Shown: one piece after another, positions 11,599 through 22,570 of the stretch
Layout: every line of letters starts with the position of its first letter
Numbering within the stretch: position 1 is the stretch's first letter
Assembly (NCBI RefSeq): GCF_000001735.4
Contig: NC_003075.7
Span: forward strand, 3,659,001-3,723,000
DNA from: Arabidopsis thaliana
Taxonomy: Eukaryota > Streptophyta > Magnoliopsida > Brassicales > Brassicaceae
Reading direction: 5' to 3'
Length of the DNA stretch: 64,000 nt
Translations under genes and position numbers: made by a program
The notes under the pieces: generated by a model
What the model saw: only the letters and a program-made list of their open reading frames with translations
Told to the model about the DNA's origin: nothing
Database searches by the model: none

Positions 11599-12838
11599 CC
11601 GAGTATTTCTTTTCCTTGTTTTTCTACTCGTTGACTTCTGGATCTTTAGAGGCTATCTCAATTTTTTACCAATTCTAGTTATTGAATGCTCGAGTAATTG
11701 CTTGATACACTTAACCGCTAGGTAGTAAATTCAAGATCGATCCACAAGGACCAAAGATACTCTAAACATTTTCGAGACTCGTTCTTAGCTAAAACTAAAG
11801 AGGTTGTTGTTTGGTTTTCTTAGTTATAAATAAAAATGCAAATAAATAAAACGATTAAAGTTATGGATTAAAGACATTGGGCGTAAGTGTATTTAAAAAG
11901 ATAAAGACTAGCAAAATAAACAAAACAGAGAATTCTGTTATGAAGAACCGTTCTCAAACATAAACATAATTCTAGACTAACTCTCTCTCTCTCGAGATAC
12001 TAGCAACTAAATTTGACTACTCAACTACTAAACTTTCGTTGGCATTTTCCTAACCAAATTTGCATTAATGAGTTGGTTCATTCAGTTCACATTGCATTCT
12101 AACGTAAACTTTCGCAGGCTAGAAATACAATACTCAATTTATATTCATTCAGGCAATCTATCGAACACTTTAAATGCATAGAAAAACCTAAGTTCTAAAG
12201 CAGGGTGATCAATCCTATTCTAGCATTAAGAACACACAAATTGAAGAACATAAAGATTGAGGATTCCTTATAATAGTTTAGTTACTAATTCATTGACTTC
12301 CTACTTAGAACCCTAAAACCCAATTGAAAGATTACTCACACGTTGCAATAAAAATCAAGCAAAGAGATATTAAAGAAAACATAATTCAGATTAAATAAAT
12401 AAGAATAAGGTTTAGAAATCTTCTCCAAATTGTCAAGAATGATGAATCTTTAATCCCCAAAGGTGCTTATAGAAAGGTTCTCCAAAATGTTACAAAAAAG
12501 AAGCGTAAAAGAAAACGTAGAAATAAAATTAGGTCTCTAGTTTTAAATACCCGATTACAGAAAATAGAAGATTATCCCAGTTAAGGAAAACGGAAACCAG
12601 TCGTCAGGAAGTCAGATCGTCGGATCTAGAGGTGGACTGATTACACCGTCTTCTCTCTGCTTCAGCTTTTCTCTCCCTTTCTTGACCCGAACAAGCTAAC
12701 AACCATCTAATTTCGTCACAAGTTCCTGAAACCTGCAAAAGACTCAAGACACGACTAAAAAGACGCAAAAGACAGACTTCAACAAGACAAATGACTCAAA
12801 ACTAAGGGACCTAAGACACCAAAAAAGCAACATATTAA
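11599..12838 (-). repeat. 3' LTR (LTR-B) of element D
   Basis: About 1.24 kb, aligning with 60172-61540 (shared landmarks: CATTGGGCGTAAG/CATTGGGCGTTAG, AGAACCGTTCTC/GGAACCATTCTC, CAAATTGTCAAGAATGATGA). On the minus strand it starts directly after the Athila-type polypurine tract; its first bases read TTAATATG where the other copy has TGATATG. The copies differ clearly, so the insertion is old. Confidence 0.75.
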
Positions 12839-12880
12839 CTCCTCCCCCCCACCCCCCACCCCACCCACCACCCCACCCCG
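12839..12880 (-). other. Expanded polypurine tract of element D
   Basis: On the minus strand, a long G-rich run (GGGGTGGGGTGGGTGGGG-like) sits between CTTGAGGACAAGCAAAG and the LTR start. The homologous site in C reads CAAGCAAAGACTAAGTTTGGGGGAG. This is the plus-strand priming tract, here grown into several G-runs. Confidence 0.75.
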
Positions 12881-14186
12881 CGGCTTAGATCTTTGCTTGT
12901 CCTCAAGGAAAATAAAAATCTTTATCAGGAGAAGAGGTTTGAAAACACGAGAACTCACATTTTCTTCGGGATCATGCTTTTATCAATTGCCTGCAAACCA
13001 GCATCACAAAATTTATCAAACCGTATTAGACTGTAATTCGCCATAATAGTAGCGACAAAATTAATCCCAAGATCTAAAAGAACTTAACCTTTTACGTTCA
13101 TTAGCAGAGGCGTGTATTCTCACAAAGGGGGTATCAAACACATTATGAGCTAGGTAAGAAGGCTATTATTTGGTGGCTCAAGTGTTTCGGGTTCTAAAAT
13201 AGTGTAAAGCGGATGCATGTCATGATGCAAAATCACAGTGAGACACAAACCAATTAGCTTCCCTAAAGTTCTATGATGCTTATTTATATGAATAATAACA
13301 ACTCGACATTTCCGGTTCCTTCATTCTCCTTTCTCATTTCTCTCTTTTTTTTTCTTTTTCTTTTTAGAGACAGGGGAGTGGAATCAATGTCTAACAAAAT
13401 CTGCATCAAGAAAATTCAAACAGTATAACATCTCATACCCATGAATACAAGTATATAACCTCTAAACCATAATGGCTAAATGTCATCACATATGAACAAC
13501 TAGTAAACTACAACTCACTATCCTAGCAAAAGGAAAGCTATGTCGGTTCGTATACTTCGTAGTTTTCGCACATGGATGCATATCATAATGAATATATAAG
13601 AGTGCATGAGGTTTCAAACAATGGGTGGGGGAACTGGTGCGGTAGTAGACTAAAAATGACTCCAACCATTCAGAGTTAGCAAAGAGTAATAAAAAGGATG
13701 CCAAGAAAACTCTGAATGTATGATCCATTACATGATTCTCAAGCCCCTAAGAGAGATAGATTAAGTTTAAATAGATCAGAGAAAGCTCAATTCACCCAAA
13801 TTCTTCAAAGCGATATGGACTATTGTAAAGCGATCTAGTGATGGATTTTCCTGACATTCCAAGTTATCGAATAATGCTAAAATGGTCCCAAGACAATGAT
13901 ATCAAGCATCGTACAATTTCCTAAGAAAAGATCACAGTTCTCACAACATTTCGAGTCAATAAAAGACACGGTTTTTGACTCGATAAAACAAAGTCACTCA
14001 AAAGAAAGCAAAAAAAAAACATCAAACTAGATTAGTAGACAAGTGACAACCTCCCCCCTGACATGCTTCACACCAGACCCAGTGGGAAAACAGTTCAAAG
14101 GAAAGGTGTCTCATAGACACAAATAAAATCAAAATAAAGGCAAAGAAAAATGGTATGAACAAGGGAAAAAGAAATGATATTGGTAC
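12881..14186 (-). other. 3' non-coding region of element D
   Basis: About 1.3 kb between the ORF1 stop and the PPT, as in other Athila-type elements. No ORF with recognisable features; the ORF at 13486-13728 is not convincing. Confidence 0.5.
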
Positions 14187-16759
14187 TCAACGATCTTGTG
14201 AAGGGCTCTCGCTTAAGCTTTGCTCTATTGGCTGCCTCCTACTCCTGCTGAGGCGAGCGACTGGGGACCCACATGGAGAAACGTCTGAAGTACGACTAGG
14301 TCTAGCAACATCTATAGGGGGCACCATATGTCGATCCCCTACTGTCTTGGATCCTCGAACACAAACACATAGCTTGATCTGAGAGATAGCTCGCCATATC
14401 TTGTTCATCGTAATGTTGTTCTTCTTAGTAGGGGCAATTGATGTAAGTCAAATTAATCCTAAGACCACTCTCTCAAATAAGAGATCGATTCTAGGACTTT
14501 AGGGTCGAATTTCACAAAGCTTTCGGACCACACAATATAATAAGGTTATCGAATTAAGCTAACAAATAGATTATAAAATAAAGAAATAAAATCAAGCAAT
14601 AGCATATTGGAAGTTGTAAAATAAGATAATAAAAGCGGTAGGCTTAGGGTATTCTCAGGAAATAGATGATAGTAGATCTAGTAATAGCTAGGATGGGCCG
14701 TGAAACTCAAACCCTAATTATAGAATAACCGTGATGTGACGTGAAACTCACTATGCCTAGAGCTAGAGATTTCTAATGATGTGCCATGAAATCCTATACT
14801 AAGACATGCATGCTAAACGAGTTCAATAAGTTCACCTTGGTAGATAGGCCGATTCTTAATACACGACTTTAAACCAGGCTCATCAAATAGTAGTTCTTGT
14901 AATAGATACCTATGGTGGGTATACCGATTATCTGAGATTAAGTTCTAGGTGGCCAATCTAAAACTAGCATTAAGAACAACCAAAGATGAAGAATCCTACA
15001 AATAACCTAGCAAGTGGGCAATCTACCAAATCATCTATGAAGCAAACAACATGATTAGAATAGAAATCAATGAAGAAAAAAACAAGAGATTAAGGTTTAG
15101 AAGGATCTTCTCTAAAGGTAGTCTCCATAGGGTTTTGCTCCCAAGTACAAAAGAGAAAAGGATAATAGCCTCTCCAACCTTAGGTATAAACAATGACCTT
15201 AAAATCTAATATATATATATATGTCGTAAAACATGTAGGAACTTCTTTGAAAATAAGGGAAAATTCTTGGCCGAATCTACAAATCTTCAAAACTTAAATA
15301 AGTTACGTCTTTGAATTGCCGTTAGGTATTAGTATCGCTCGACTCCTACGCAATTTTTGGTCTCCGGATTTCTTCTACAACATAAGTTATCTGTTTTTCT
15401 CTAGAATGCTTTATTGTCTCCAAATGCATACCAAACATGTAAAAACCTGAAAAGGACTAGAAAAGACTCTAGAAATAACAAATAGACTCTTAAACCTATA
15501 CCTAAAACATAGTTAAAACCGACAAAAATAAGGATATATCAACAATCATCCAAGCTGTGTGTGGAGATACATCACCTGCTAGTACATGTGAAAGACGGTA
15601 GCGGTCGATGTCAGAAGGAAGGAGCGGGTGAGTTTGGACATCCCCAGTGGAAGCCTGGTCATCTGAATCTTCTTGTATCTCATCATCTCCTTAGGTAAAC
15701 TCAACTACAGGTGGTTCCTCTATGGACCTGCGACGTTTAGGAACTTCGTCTAATGGGTCAGGAATCAAGAACTCGTCAGATGGGGTGAACTCTAGATTCT
15801 CGGTAGAAATAACTTAGATGATGTGCTTGTTTGGTAATTGGTAGAAGTATGTAGCACCATCTCGTCCCATAAATTCGTACACATCGCCTGACTTGAGAAA
15901 ATGAGTATGTATCAAGTGATGGTGGTCCAATAACTCTTGTACCTTCTTAATTGTGGTCTTGCTCAAGTCTAGATCACAGCCTAGAAAAAGAGGAGTGAGT
16001 GCAATACCAATAGAGAGGCTTTGCGAGGCTGAGGTAGGAGCAGTAATCTTCATCTTCATGAATGCATCGCATAGAATCGCAGCGACATTAGCATTAGGTT
16101 CTGGAAGATGCTTGATGCTATAGAAGAGCATCGGTAATTCAGTCCTAGTCAGATGGTGCCAGAGCTTTGAAGTACATAGAATGGCTAATAAGCTTCACTA
16201 CACAGCGGATAACTGGGTTCCAGATGTGAGTTATCTTTGTTGAATGTGACTTGTATGATCCTCTAGCAATCTTACCCCAAAAGGCATTGGCAACCGCTGA
16301 AGACAACTTTGCAAAAGCGATAGACTCTCCCTTGGTGAACCCATACATATCACAGACTTCAAACAATGATTTGGTGTAGTGTTTCATGTTTACGAAAAAT
16401 GTGAGAGTTCCTTCACTCGCTATAGGCTCCATAGGGTTCCTGTATGTGACGCGACAAGTGGCTTTGAAGTCCCTCACATACTTAGGATACACATAATATT
16501 CTAGTCTCCACAGTCTTCCCATACCAAGCGTCTGAAACACTGTGGTAACATCTTCAAGCAAACCAAGTGACGATAGAACAGAATGTTTTGCAACCCGGAT
16601 TGGCAAAATCTTAATGTGTTTCATAGCAGCTAAGCATTGGGTGTCATGGTCATCCCATTCGCCCGTTACAGGTCGCTTGTTAGGATCCTCTTTTAGTCCT
16701 GGAGCGGAAGTACTTCGACGTGGTCTAGAGGTTCCCGCGACTTCATTCGATTTTCCCAT
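14187..16759 (-). pseudogene. Athila ORF1 (env-position) protein of element D, broken
   Basis: ATG at 16759; N-terminal part to 16145 includes QCLAAMKHIKILPIRVAKHS, VFQTLGMGRLWRLEYYVYPKYVRDF and an FFVNMKHYTKSLFEVCDMYG-FTKG stretch, matching the Arabidopsis 'ATHILA ORF-1' family found downstream of integrase. A stop at 16145 and a frame change near 16131 follow, then LPEPNANVAAILCDAFMKM..., then the C-terminal part after the LTR-A insertion (14438-14187, VARPSRTSDVSPCGSPVARL...). Removing LTR-A plus one target duplication restores a continuous frame over the insertion site (TGG ATG ATT GCC CCT), which fixes the order of events. The molecular function of this family is unknown. Confidence 0.78.
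14439..15541. mobile_element. Solo LTR-A inserted in ORF1 of element D
   Basis: 1103 bp, ends TGATGTAAG...GGATATATCA, flanked by GCAAT (14434-14438) and ACAAT (15542-15546), a 5-bp target duplication with one mismatch. The ends and the terminal CTTAGGATTAATTTGAC-like segment (reverse complement) resemble Athila-type LTRs, so the element probably lies in minus orientation. No internal domain. Other copies: 10460-11598, 59640-60171, 61541-62214, and a fragment within 46864-47612. Confidence 0.8.
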
Positions 16760-17089
16760 TCCTTCAAAAAGAGAAAAGTGGTGTCAAAATAAACCACAAA
16801 CCGAATTCATAAGCTCAATCATTATGTATTAGTCAAGAAAACTAAACAATGCATCATACACATCTAGTCAAGAGCTTAGAAATTTGGTTTTCTTATTTTG
16901 CATGTTTCGAGCATCCATTTGTCATCACATTAGCATCAAATCATCACTGTTTTATACAATTTCTCATTATTTGTCATCACTTTACATATTTAGGATAGAT
17001 TTGCATGCATGTTGCATATTTGCGTTGATTTCAGGTGATTTGGAGTGTTGACGAGCAACTGGAAGAAGCGGGCCTGATCATGTCAAACC

Positions 17090-17258
17090 ACTCGACCCCG
17101 AGGTCGAGTAGAAGCTTCAAGATCTCAACAGATCACTCGACCCCCTGGTCGAGTAGAGGACATCACTACTTCACCACATCACTCGACCCCGAGGTCGAGT
17201 GTCTTCATCCCATCACCTGACAATCACTCGATCACATCACTCGACCCCAAGGCCGAGT
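17090..17258. repeat. Array of short TCGA hairpins in the C LTR
   Basis: Four 20-bp units of ACTCGACC + 4 nt + GGTCGAGT start at 17090, 17135, 17181 and 17239 (the last with one mismatch), spaced 45-58 bp. Looser copies follow at 17284-17317 and 17431-17464. The same array is in the 3' LTR at about 43308-43480, where some arms carry substitutions. Confidence 0.85.
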
Positions 17259-17523
17259 GTCTTCACCTTCATTGCCAGAACACTACTCGACCTCTTCACT
17301 CTACCTGGAAGTCGAGTATCACCATCACCACCACTCGACTGCATACTCGATGACAAGCTTCAGAGCCTTCTTCATTCCGCACTCAACCAGACACTCGAGC
17401 ACAAGGAAGAAAAGAAGACTCCAGCTATTCACTCGACCACCCACTCGACCACATGGGTCGAGTACAGTTCTTAATCCGTCCCAATACTGCGTCATTTTAA
17501 GAATTAGGGTTTCGGAATATTTG

Positions 17524-17532
17524 GCTATAAGT
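17524..17532 (+). promoter_or_regulatory. TATA-like box of the C LTR
   Basis: CTATAAGTA lies downstream of the hairpin array and about 1.1 kb before the LTR end; the 3' LTR has CTATAAGCA at about 43744. Placed between a repeat-rich U3 and a long downstream part, it is the best candidate for the element promoter. This is inference from sequence only. Confidence 0.4.
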
Positions 17533-18556
17533 AGCATGTACTTCACATTTTCGCAGACATGTTTTTATCTAGTTTTATTCCGCAGACCTTGTGTTCTAGA
17601 CCTTTTTGTAATCCGGATTTCTCTTTATCTATTCAGTATTCAGTATTCAGCTTTTGTTCTTGATTTCGTTTACTGTTGTTCATTCTGTTATCATCCTGCT
17701 GTTACACTGTTGTTATCATGTTTTCAACTTGTTCAACGTTTATGCTTTCTGTTATGATGCTGAGTAGTGAATAGGTTTCTGAGGATGGGTAATAGTAGTG
17801 TAGAATTCTGAGTATGCTAGGTGATTGAGTATTGGTTGATAGATCCCTTCTGGATTAGTTATTCTTAATGCCTATTGCTTTCTGATTAAGTGGAATTTGA
17901 GCCCAGACATTTCTGCGCCCAAAAGGTGTTTGATGAAATGTCTGAACCACTAATTCCAGAGATTCGTGACCCTGTACCAAGGTATTGGTTGCAGGGAGCG
18001 TTTTGGCTTTAACTTGTTGATTCGTAATGTCTGTTAGGTTAGCTCTCGTCAATGGTGATTGAGTCTGGGACTAGGTTAACTTGAGAGTCTCTGTTGCGGT
18101 GGCACTTAGATTTGGTTAATGAACTTGTTATCTAGGGTTAATTTATTGAGCATGCCAATCACCTGTAAACTGAGGAAACGAAACTACTCAATTACCCCAT
18201 CCTTGGGAATTCTTTACCTGATTGAATTCTTTGTTTACTCTACTGTTGTTTACTGCATCCTGTTATCTGTCGCTTAATTTCTGCAATTCTTTCTTGTTAC
18301 TCGACCTCGTACTCGACCACCCAGTTGTCTGGCAACAGACTGTACAGTCGAGTATCTGTATTTTATTTTCTGTCTATTACTCGACCTGTCACTCAACCTC
18401 ACCCAGTGCTCTGCAAAGAGCTGTGTTGGTCGAGTGTTTTACTGTTTCTGTTTGATTTTCTGTTTTCTGCATGTTCACTTAAGACTGCTAGAACACACCA
18501 AAACCTGTTATTGCTTGGCTTGACTTAGTGACTTCTGATCACATCTTGATTGTTAG

Positions 18557-19315
18557 TGTTGGGGTCGGATTTGACCCAGGATAGCGAGCCGACCTATGAG
18601 TCACCGCCTCGGGAGCCATCGATGAATTATCCCGAACCAGACTAAAACACCTCGGAGTTTTCGTCAAGAACCCATACCGAGGTGATGTCGAGAACGCTTC
18701 GGGGCAGTCTCATAAAGTAATCCCCGACCCGACCTAGGACGCCTCGGGGATAAGACTTGGAAAATCATCCCGAGGCGGGCTCCAAAACACCTCGGGAGCT
18801 TGCCTTCAAGTACCGCAGACCAAGCATCCCGATCATGACCCGAGGCCAGCTTAATCACGGCTCGGAAAGATCTCGTTTTAGACAGAAAAACTTCGAAAGA
18901 CTTAGCCGATAATCTTCGAAGATATCACCAGATACAAAAATCCCAGAATCTTCGGAGGATAAAGACAAATCTCTTTCAACGAGATAAAGATAAAGAGGGA
19001 TTTTCCGAGAATATCGCAAGAGGTGATATTCTCGGACCCTATAAAAAAGCACCTCAGAGAACAAACAAAGGGAGAGGCACAAAAAAACGCTCTCAACTTC
19101 AGGCTATAAAAAACGCTCTGACTTCGAAGGCAAAAACACCTATTTCTCATATTCTATCAAACTTGTACGATAAAATCATTACTTTCTCATTAATAAAATC
19201 AAGAACACCGTCCGCGGTAATTGAGAATTCTGTTGTTCTTTGAGAATCTCACAAAGATCCGTTCTTTGAAGAAACCCTTAAAACAAATTCTATTGTGCGA
19301 GTTTCGACTCTCACA
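18557..19315 (+). repeat. T1 LTR, plus orientation
   Basis: 759 bp, TGTTGGGG...TCTCACA, followed by the PBS-type sequence TTTGGCGCTAGAAGGAGG. It is nearly identical to the reverse complement of 22571-23327. A TATA-like CTATAAAAAAG lies at 19039. The LTR is rich in CCTCGG/CCGAGG motifs. It sits directly after TTGATTGTTAG of the C 5' LTR. Confidence 0.9.
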
Positions 19316-19386
19316 ATTTGGCGCTAGAAGGAGGGGGTAGAGATTTCTCTAACACCCGGAACACGGAACCAATCACCCAATTCACA

Positions 19387-21745
19387 ATGGTCAACAATCA
19401 AGTCTCCAGTAGCGTAGTTGATACAGAGGGGAACCCAATCCCTCCAATCCAGACAGATGCTCCTGAAGCCGCCGCTCCCGCGACCCTAGCAGAACTGAGG
19501 AGTATGATGGCTCAACTTCAACAGAAGGTAAACGATCAAGAACAAGCAAATCGGTCCTTAGCACAGCAACTCGAAGCAGCAACCTCTCAAGGACAAATCA
19601 GGACTACCCGTTTCGGCGCGAGGCACATTCACGATCGACGGGCGGCAGCGGATCTCAATCCCACACGGCTCGTATTCCAAACACCTGGCAATACCACAAG
19701 ACCCGTCCGCAGAACGGCACCGGAAATCGGACGGGACCGAACCGAGCCGGCAATTTCGGGAAATCGGGAAGCAGATCGAAACGAACCACAACTCCCTCCT
19801 CTCCGAGCAGAGATTACCGAAGCCGATCATATCGACGCTTCGGATAATGAAGATTCCGAGGTGAACGTTAGATGGGCTGAAGAATACGCCAGAGAGCAGG
19901 AAATAAGCTCCATCAAACTATCCCTAGCCAAGGCGGAAAACGAGATGAAGCTCGTAAGATCCCAAATGCATAACGCAGTTTCCTCGGCACCGAACATCGA
20001 CCGCATTCTCGAAGAATCCCACAACACGCCGTTCACGCACAAGATCTCCAATGCGATAATCTCGGATCCAGGGAAACTAAGAATCGAGTATTTCAACGGG
20101 TCTTCCGATCCGAAAGGGCATTTAAAGTCATTTATCATCTCTGTGGCCCGAGCCAAATTCAGACCAGAAGAAAGAGACGCTGGTCTCTGTCACCTGTTCG
20201 TCGAGCACTTGAAAGGGCGAGCACTTGAAAGGGCCAGCCCTGGACTGGTTCTCGAGACTCGAAGGAAATTATGTGGATAGTTTTCAGGAGCTATCGACTC
20301 TTTTCCTAAAGCAATATTCGGTGCTAATCGATCCCGGCACATCAGACGCCGATCTATGGTCACTATCTCAGCAGCCTAATGAGCCACTTCGAGATTTCCT
20401 CGCAAAATTCTGATCCACCCTAGCCAAAGTAGAAGGAATCAACGATGTGGCGGCTCTTTCGGCTCTGAAGAAAGCACTGTGGTATAAATCCGAATTTCGA
20501 AAGGAACTAAACTTGTCCAAACCACCGACAATCCGAGAAGCCCTGCACCGAGCCTCGGATTACGTATCCCATGAAGAAGAGATGGAGCTACTAGCTAGAA
20601 GACACGAACCGACCAAGCAAACGCCTCGCAGCGATAAACCTCAGACCGGCGCTCCGAACCACAAGAAAGGCGCCCAAGGTGGTACGTTCGTTCACCATGA
20701 AGGACGAAATTTCTCCGGAGCCCATAATTACCAGGTCGATACACCCCGAGGCGAAGCCACCCGAGGCCGAGGGCGAGGCCGCGGACGAGGACGCGGTCGA
20801 GCATCCTACACATGGACAAAGGATCAACCCGCAGGGAAAGAGCAAGAATATTGCGAGTTGCACAAGAGTTACGGCCATCACACGTCCAGATGTCGTAGCC
20901 TCGGAGCGAGATTGGCAGCAAAATTCCTGGCCGGAGAAATTGGTGGAGGCTTGACCATCGAGGACTTAGAGGCAGAAAAGGGTAAAACCGAGCAGGTCAA
21001 CGCTGTGGCCAATCCCGAGCAGACCGCCCCCGCGGCGAACCCCGAAGGACCTAAAAGAGGCCGGGGTAATCGCGAAAAAGACGACGATGAACCAGAAGCT
21101 GCTCGGGGAAGGATCTTCACAATTTTAGGGGATTCAGCTTTCTGTCAAGATACGGCAGCATCAATCAAGGCTTATCAAAGGAAAGCCGACGCGAATCGTA
21201 ATTGGACGCGGCCATTTAATGGACCAAATGACAAAGTAACCTTTCACGAAAGCGATACCAACGGTTTAGACCGTCCACACAACGATCCCTTAGTCATTAC
21301 ATTAACCATCGGTGATTTCAACGTCGAACGAGTCCTAGTCGACATGGGAAGCACACTGGACATCATTTTCCTTACAACTCTGCGAGAAATGAAGATCGAT
21401 ATGACGCAAATCGTGCCAACTCCACGACCTGTGCTCGGGTTCTCAGGTGAAACCACTATGACTCTCGGAACCATCAAACTACCAGTCCGAGCCAAAGGAG
21501 TAACAAAAATCGTCGATTTTTCTATTACCGACCAACCAACCGTGTACAACGCGATTATCGGCACCCCATGGCTAAATCAGTTCCGAGCTGTCGCCTCGAC
21601 GTATCACCTATGCCTAAAATTTCCCACAAACGACGGCGTGAAAACCATCTGGGGAAACCAGAAAAATGCTCGCATCTGCTTCATGGCAGCGCACAAGCTT
21701 AGGAACCCCGTCACTGAATCGACGGCCGACGCGAATCATAAGTAG
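19387..21745 (+). pseudogene. T1 gag-protease, plus copy, broken
   Basis: Starts MVNNQVSSSVVDTEG; a retrotrans_gag-type core (GHLKSFIISVARAKFRPEERDAG...LFVEHLKG) follows at about residues 240-300. A 16-bp tandem duplication (CGAGCACTTGAAAGGG twice) shifts the frame. The frame resumes at 20225, stops at a TGA at 20411 (CGA in the other copy), and resumes with LSALKKALWYKSEF. A CCHC-like knuckle CELHKSYGHHTSRC lies near 20850-20890. The aspartic protease reads VLVDMGSTLD, where the other copy has VLVDTGSTLD, so the catalytic DTG is lost. A private TAG at 21743 ends this frame before the shared UAG at 21791. Confidence 0.85.
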
Positions 21746-21790
21746 GCCAAACTTGGCCGAGCCGAAGAAAAGTCGATCTCCGAGCAGTTA

Positions 21791-21799
21791 TAGCAATTA
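21791..21799 (+). promoter_or_regulatory. Leaky-stop context TAG-CAA-TTA, T1 plus copy
   Basis: The gag-protease frame meets TAG followed by CAATTA, the type I readthrough context (UAG CARYYA). The same nonamer is at the same place in the T1 minus copy (30149-30157) and in E (55201-55209). Confidence 0.75.
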
Positions 21800-22552
21800 A
21801 AGATCAAAGAAGCTCGGGAATCTACGATACCAACTCCCGATCCGGTCATCTCAATTTACCTTGACGATGCAAAGCCCGAGCGATGCGTAGAAATCGGCGG
21901 AGATCTAGGAGAAGAACTAACAGCTGAACTCACCGCTTTCCTCAAAGAGAACGTCAATACTTTCGCCTGGTCCCAGAGGATTTGCCCGGAGTAAGTGTTA
22001 ACATCGTATCACACGAGCTCAACATCGATCCAACTTTTAAACCCATCAAGCAGAAGAGGAGAAAATTGGGTCGGGAACGAGCAGAAGCCGTAAAGGCCGA
22101 GGTAGAAAAATTATTGAAGATCGGATCCATCACCGAGGCGAAGTACCCCGACTGGATCGCAAACCCAGTCGTGGTAAAAAAGAAAAACGGCAAATGGAGA
22201 GTCTGCGTAGATTTCACGGACTTAAACAAAGCTTGCCCAAAGGACAGTTTCCCATTACCACACATCGATCGCCTCGTAGAATCAACTTCTGAAAACAAGC
22301 TACTGTCGTTCATGGATGCTTTTGCTGGTTACAACCAGATCATGATGAACCCCGAAGATCAAGAAAAAACCGCTTTTTACACAGAGCAAGGAATTTTTTG
22401 CTATCGAGTGATGCCCTTCGGACTCAAGAACGCCGGGGCGACCTATCAACGCTTCGTTAACAAAATTTTCGCCTTACAGATCGGGAAGACGATGGAAGTC
22501 TACATCGACGACATGTTGGTAAAATCCATGGAAGAGAAAGACCACATAGCCC
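21800..22552 (+). pseudogene. T1 reverse transcriptase N-part, plus copy
   Basis: After the UAG the frame continues into pol; one C is missing near 21972 (GGTCCCAGAGG against GGTCCCCAGAGG). RT blocks are present: VVVKKKNGKWRVCVDFTDLN, FPLPHIDRLVE, MPFGLKNAGATYQRFVN and the catalytic YIDDMLVKS. The copy stops abruptly after KDHIA at 22552, where it joins a PBS stub in opposite orientation. The rest of RT, RNase H and integrase are absent on this side. Confidence 0.85.
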
Positions 22553-22570
22553 CTCCTTCTAGCGCCAAAT
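22553..22570 (-). other. PBS stub beyond the T1 minus LTR
   Basis: 18 bp, minus strand ATTTGGCGCTAGAAGGAG, immediately after the LTR end TCTCACA, identical to the PBS region after 19315. It then joins RT sequence of the plus copy with 3 bp of overlap (CCC, 22550-22552). The stub has the length of a primer-binding site. Confidence 0.8.

Larger units (their letters stand above)
16894..18556 (+). repeat. 5' LTR of element C, left part
   Basis: Aligns with the 3' LTR from about 43131 to 44773. The initial TGATAAGTGTG is missing. The break at 18556 lies at TTGATTGTTAG; the LTR resumes at 32586, with 5 bp (CATCA in the other LTR, 44774-44778) lost at the T1 insertion. Confidence 0.88.
19344..22552 (+). 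repeat. Inverted-repeat arm 1: T1 leader-gag-protease-RT copy
   Basis: 3209 bp matching the reverse complement of 29428-32585 (3158 bp). The length difference of 51 bp is fully explained by visible indels: a 16-bp tandem duplication in this arm (20203-20234 region), a 33-bp RT deletion and a 3-bp deletion in the other arm, and one missing C in this arm near 21972. Identity elsewhere looks very high. Confidence 0.88.

Noticed and set aside
17083..17470. Regularly spaced CTCGACC repeats as a CRISPR-like array
   Set aside because: Units are short palindromes with irregular spacing inside a plant LTR, present in both LTRs of one element; no cas genes and a eukaryotic genome.
17257..17757. 166-residue ORF in the C LTR
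   Set aside because: Low-complexity His/Ser start from the hairpin array; lies in LTR non-coding sequence and is not kept at full length in the 3' LTR.
20591..20921. Reverse-strand ORFs over T1 gag
   Set aside because: Shadows of gag; the same shadows appear mirrored over the other T1 copy at 31027-31354.
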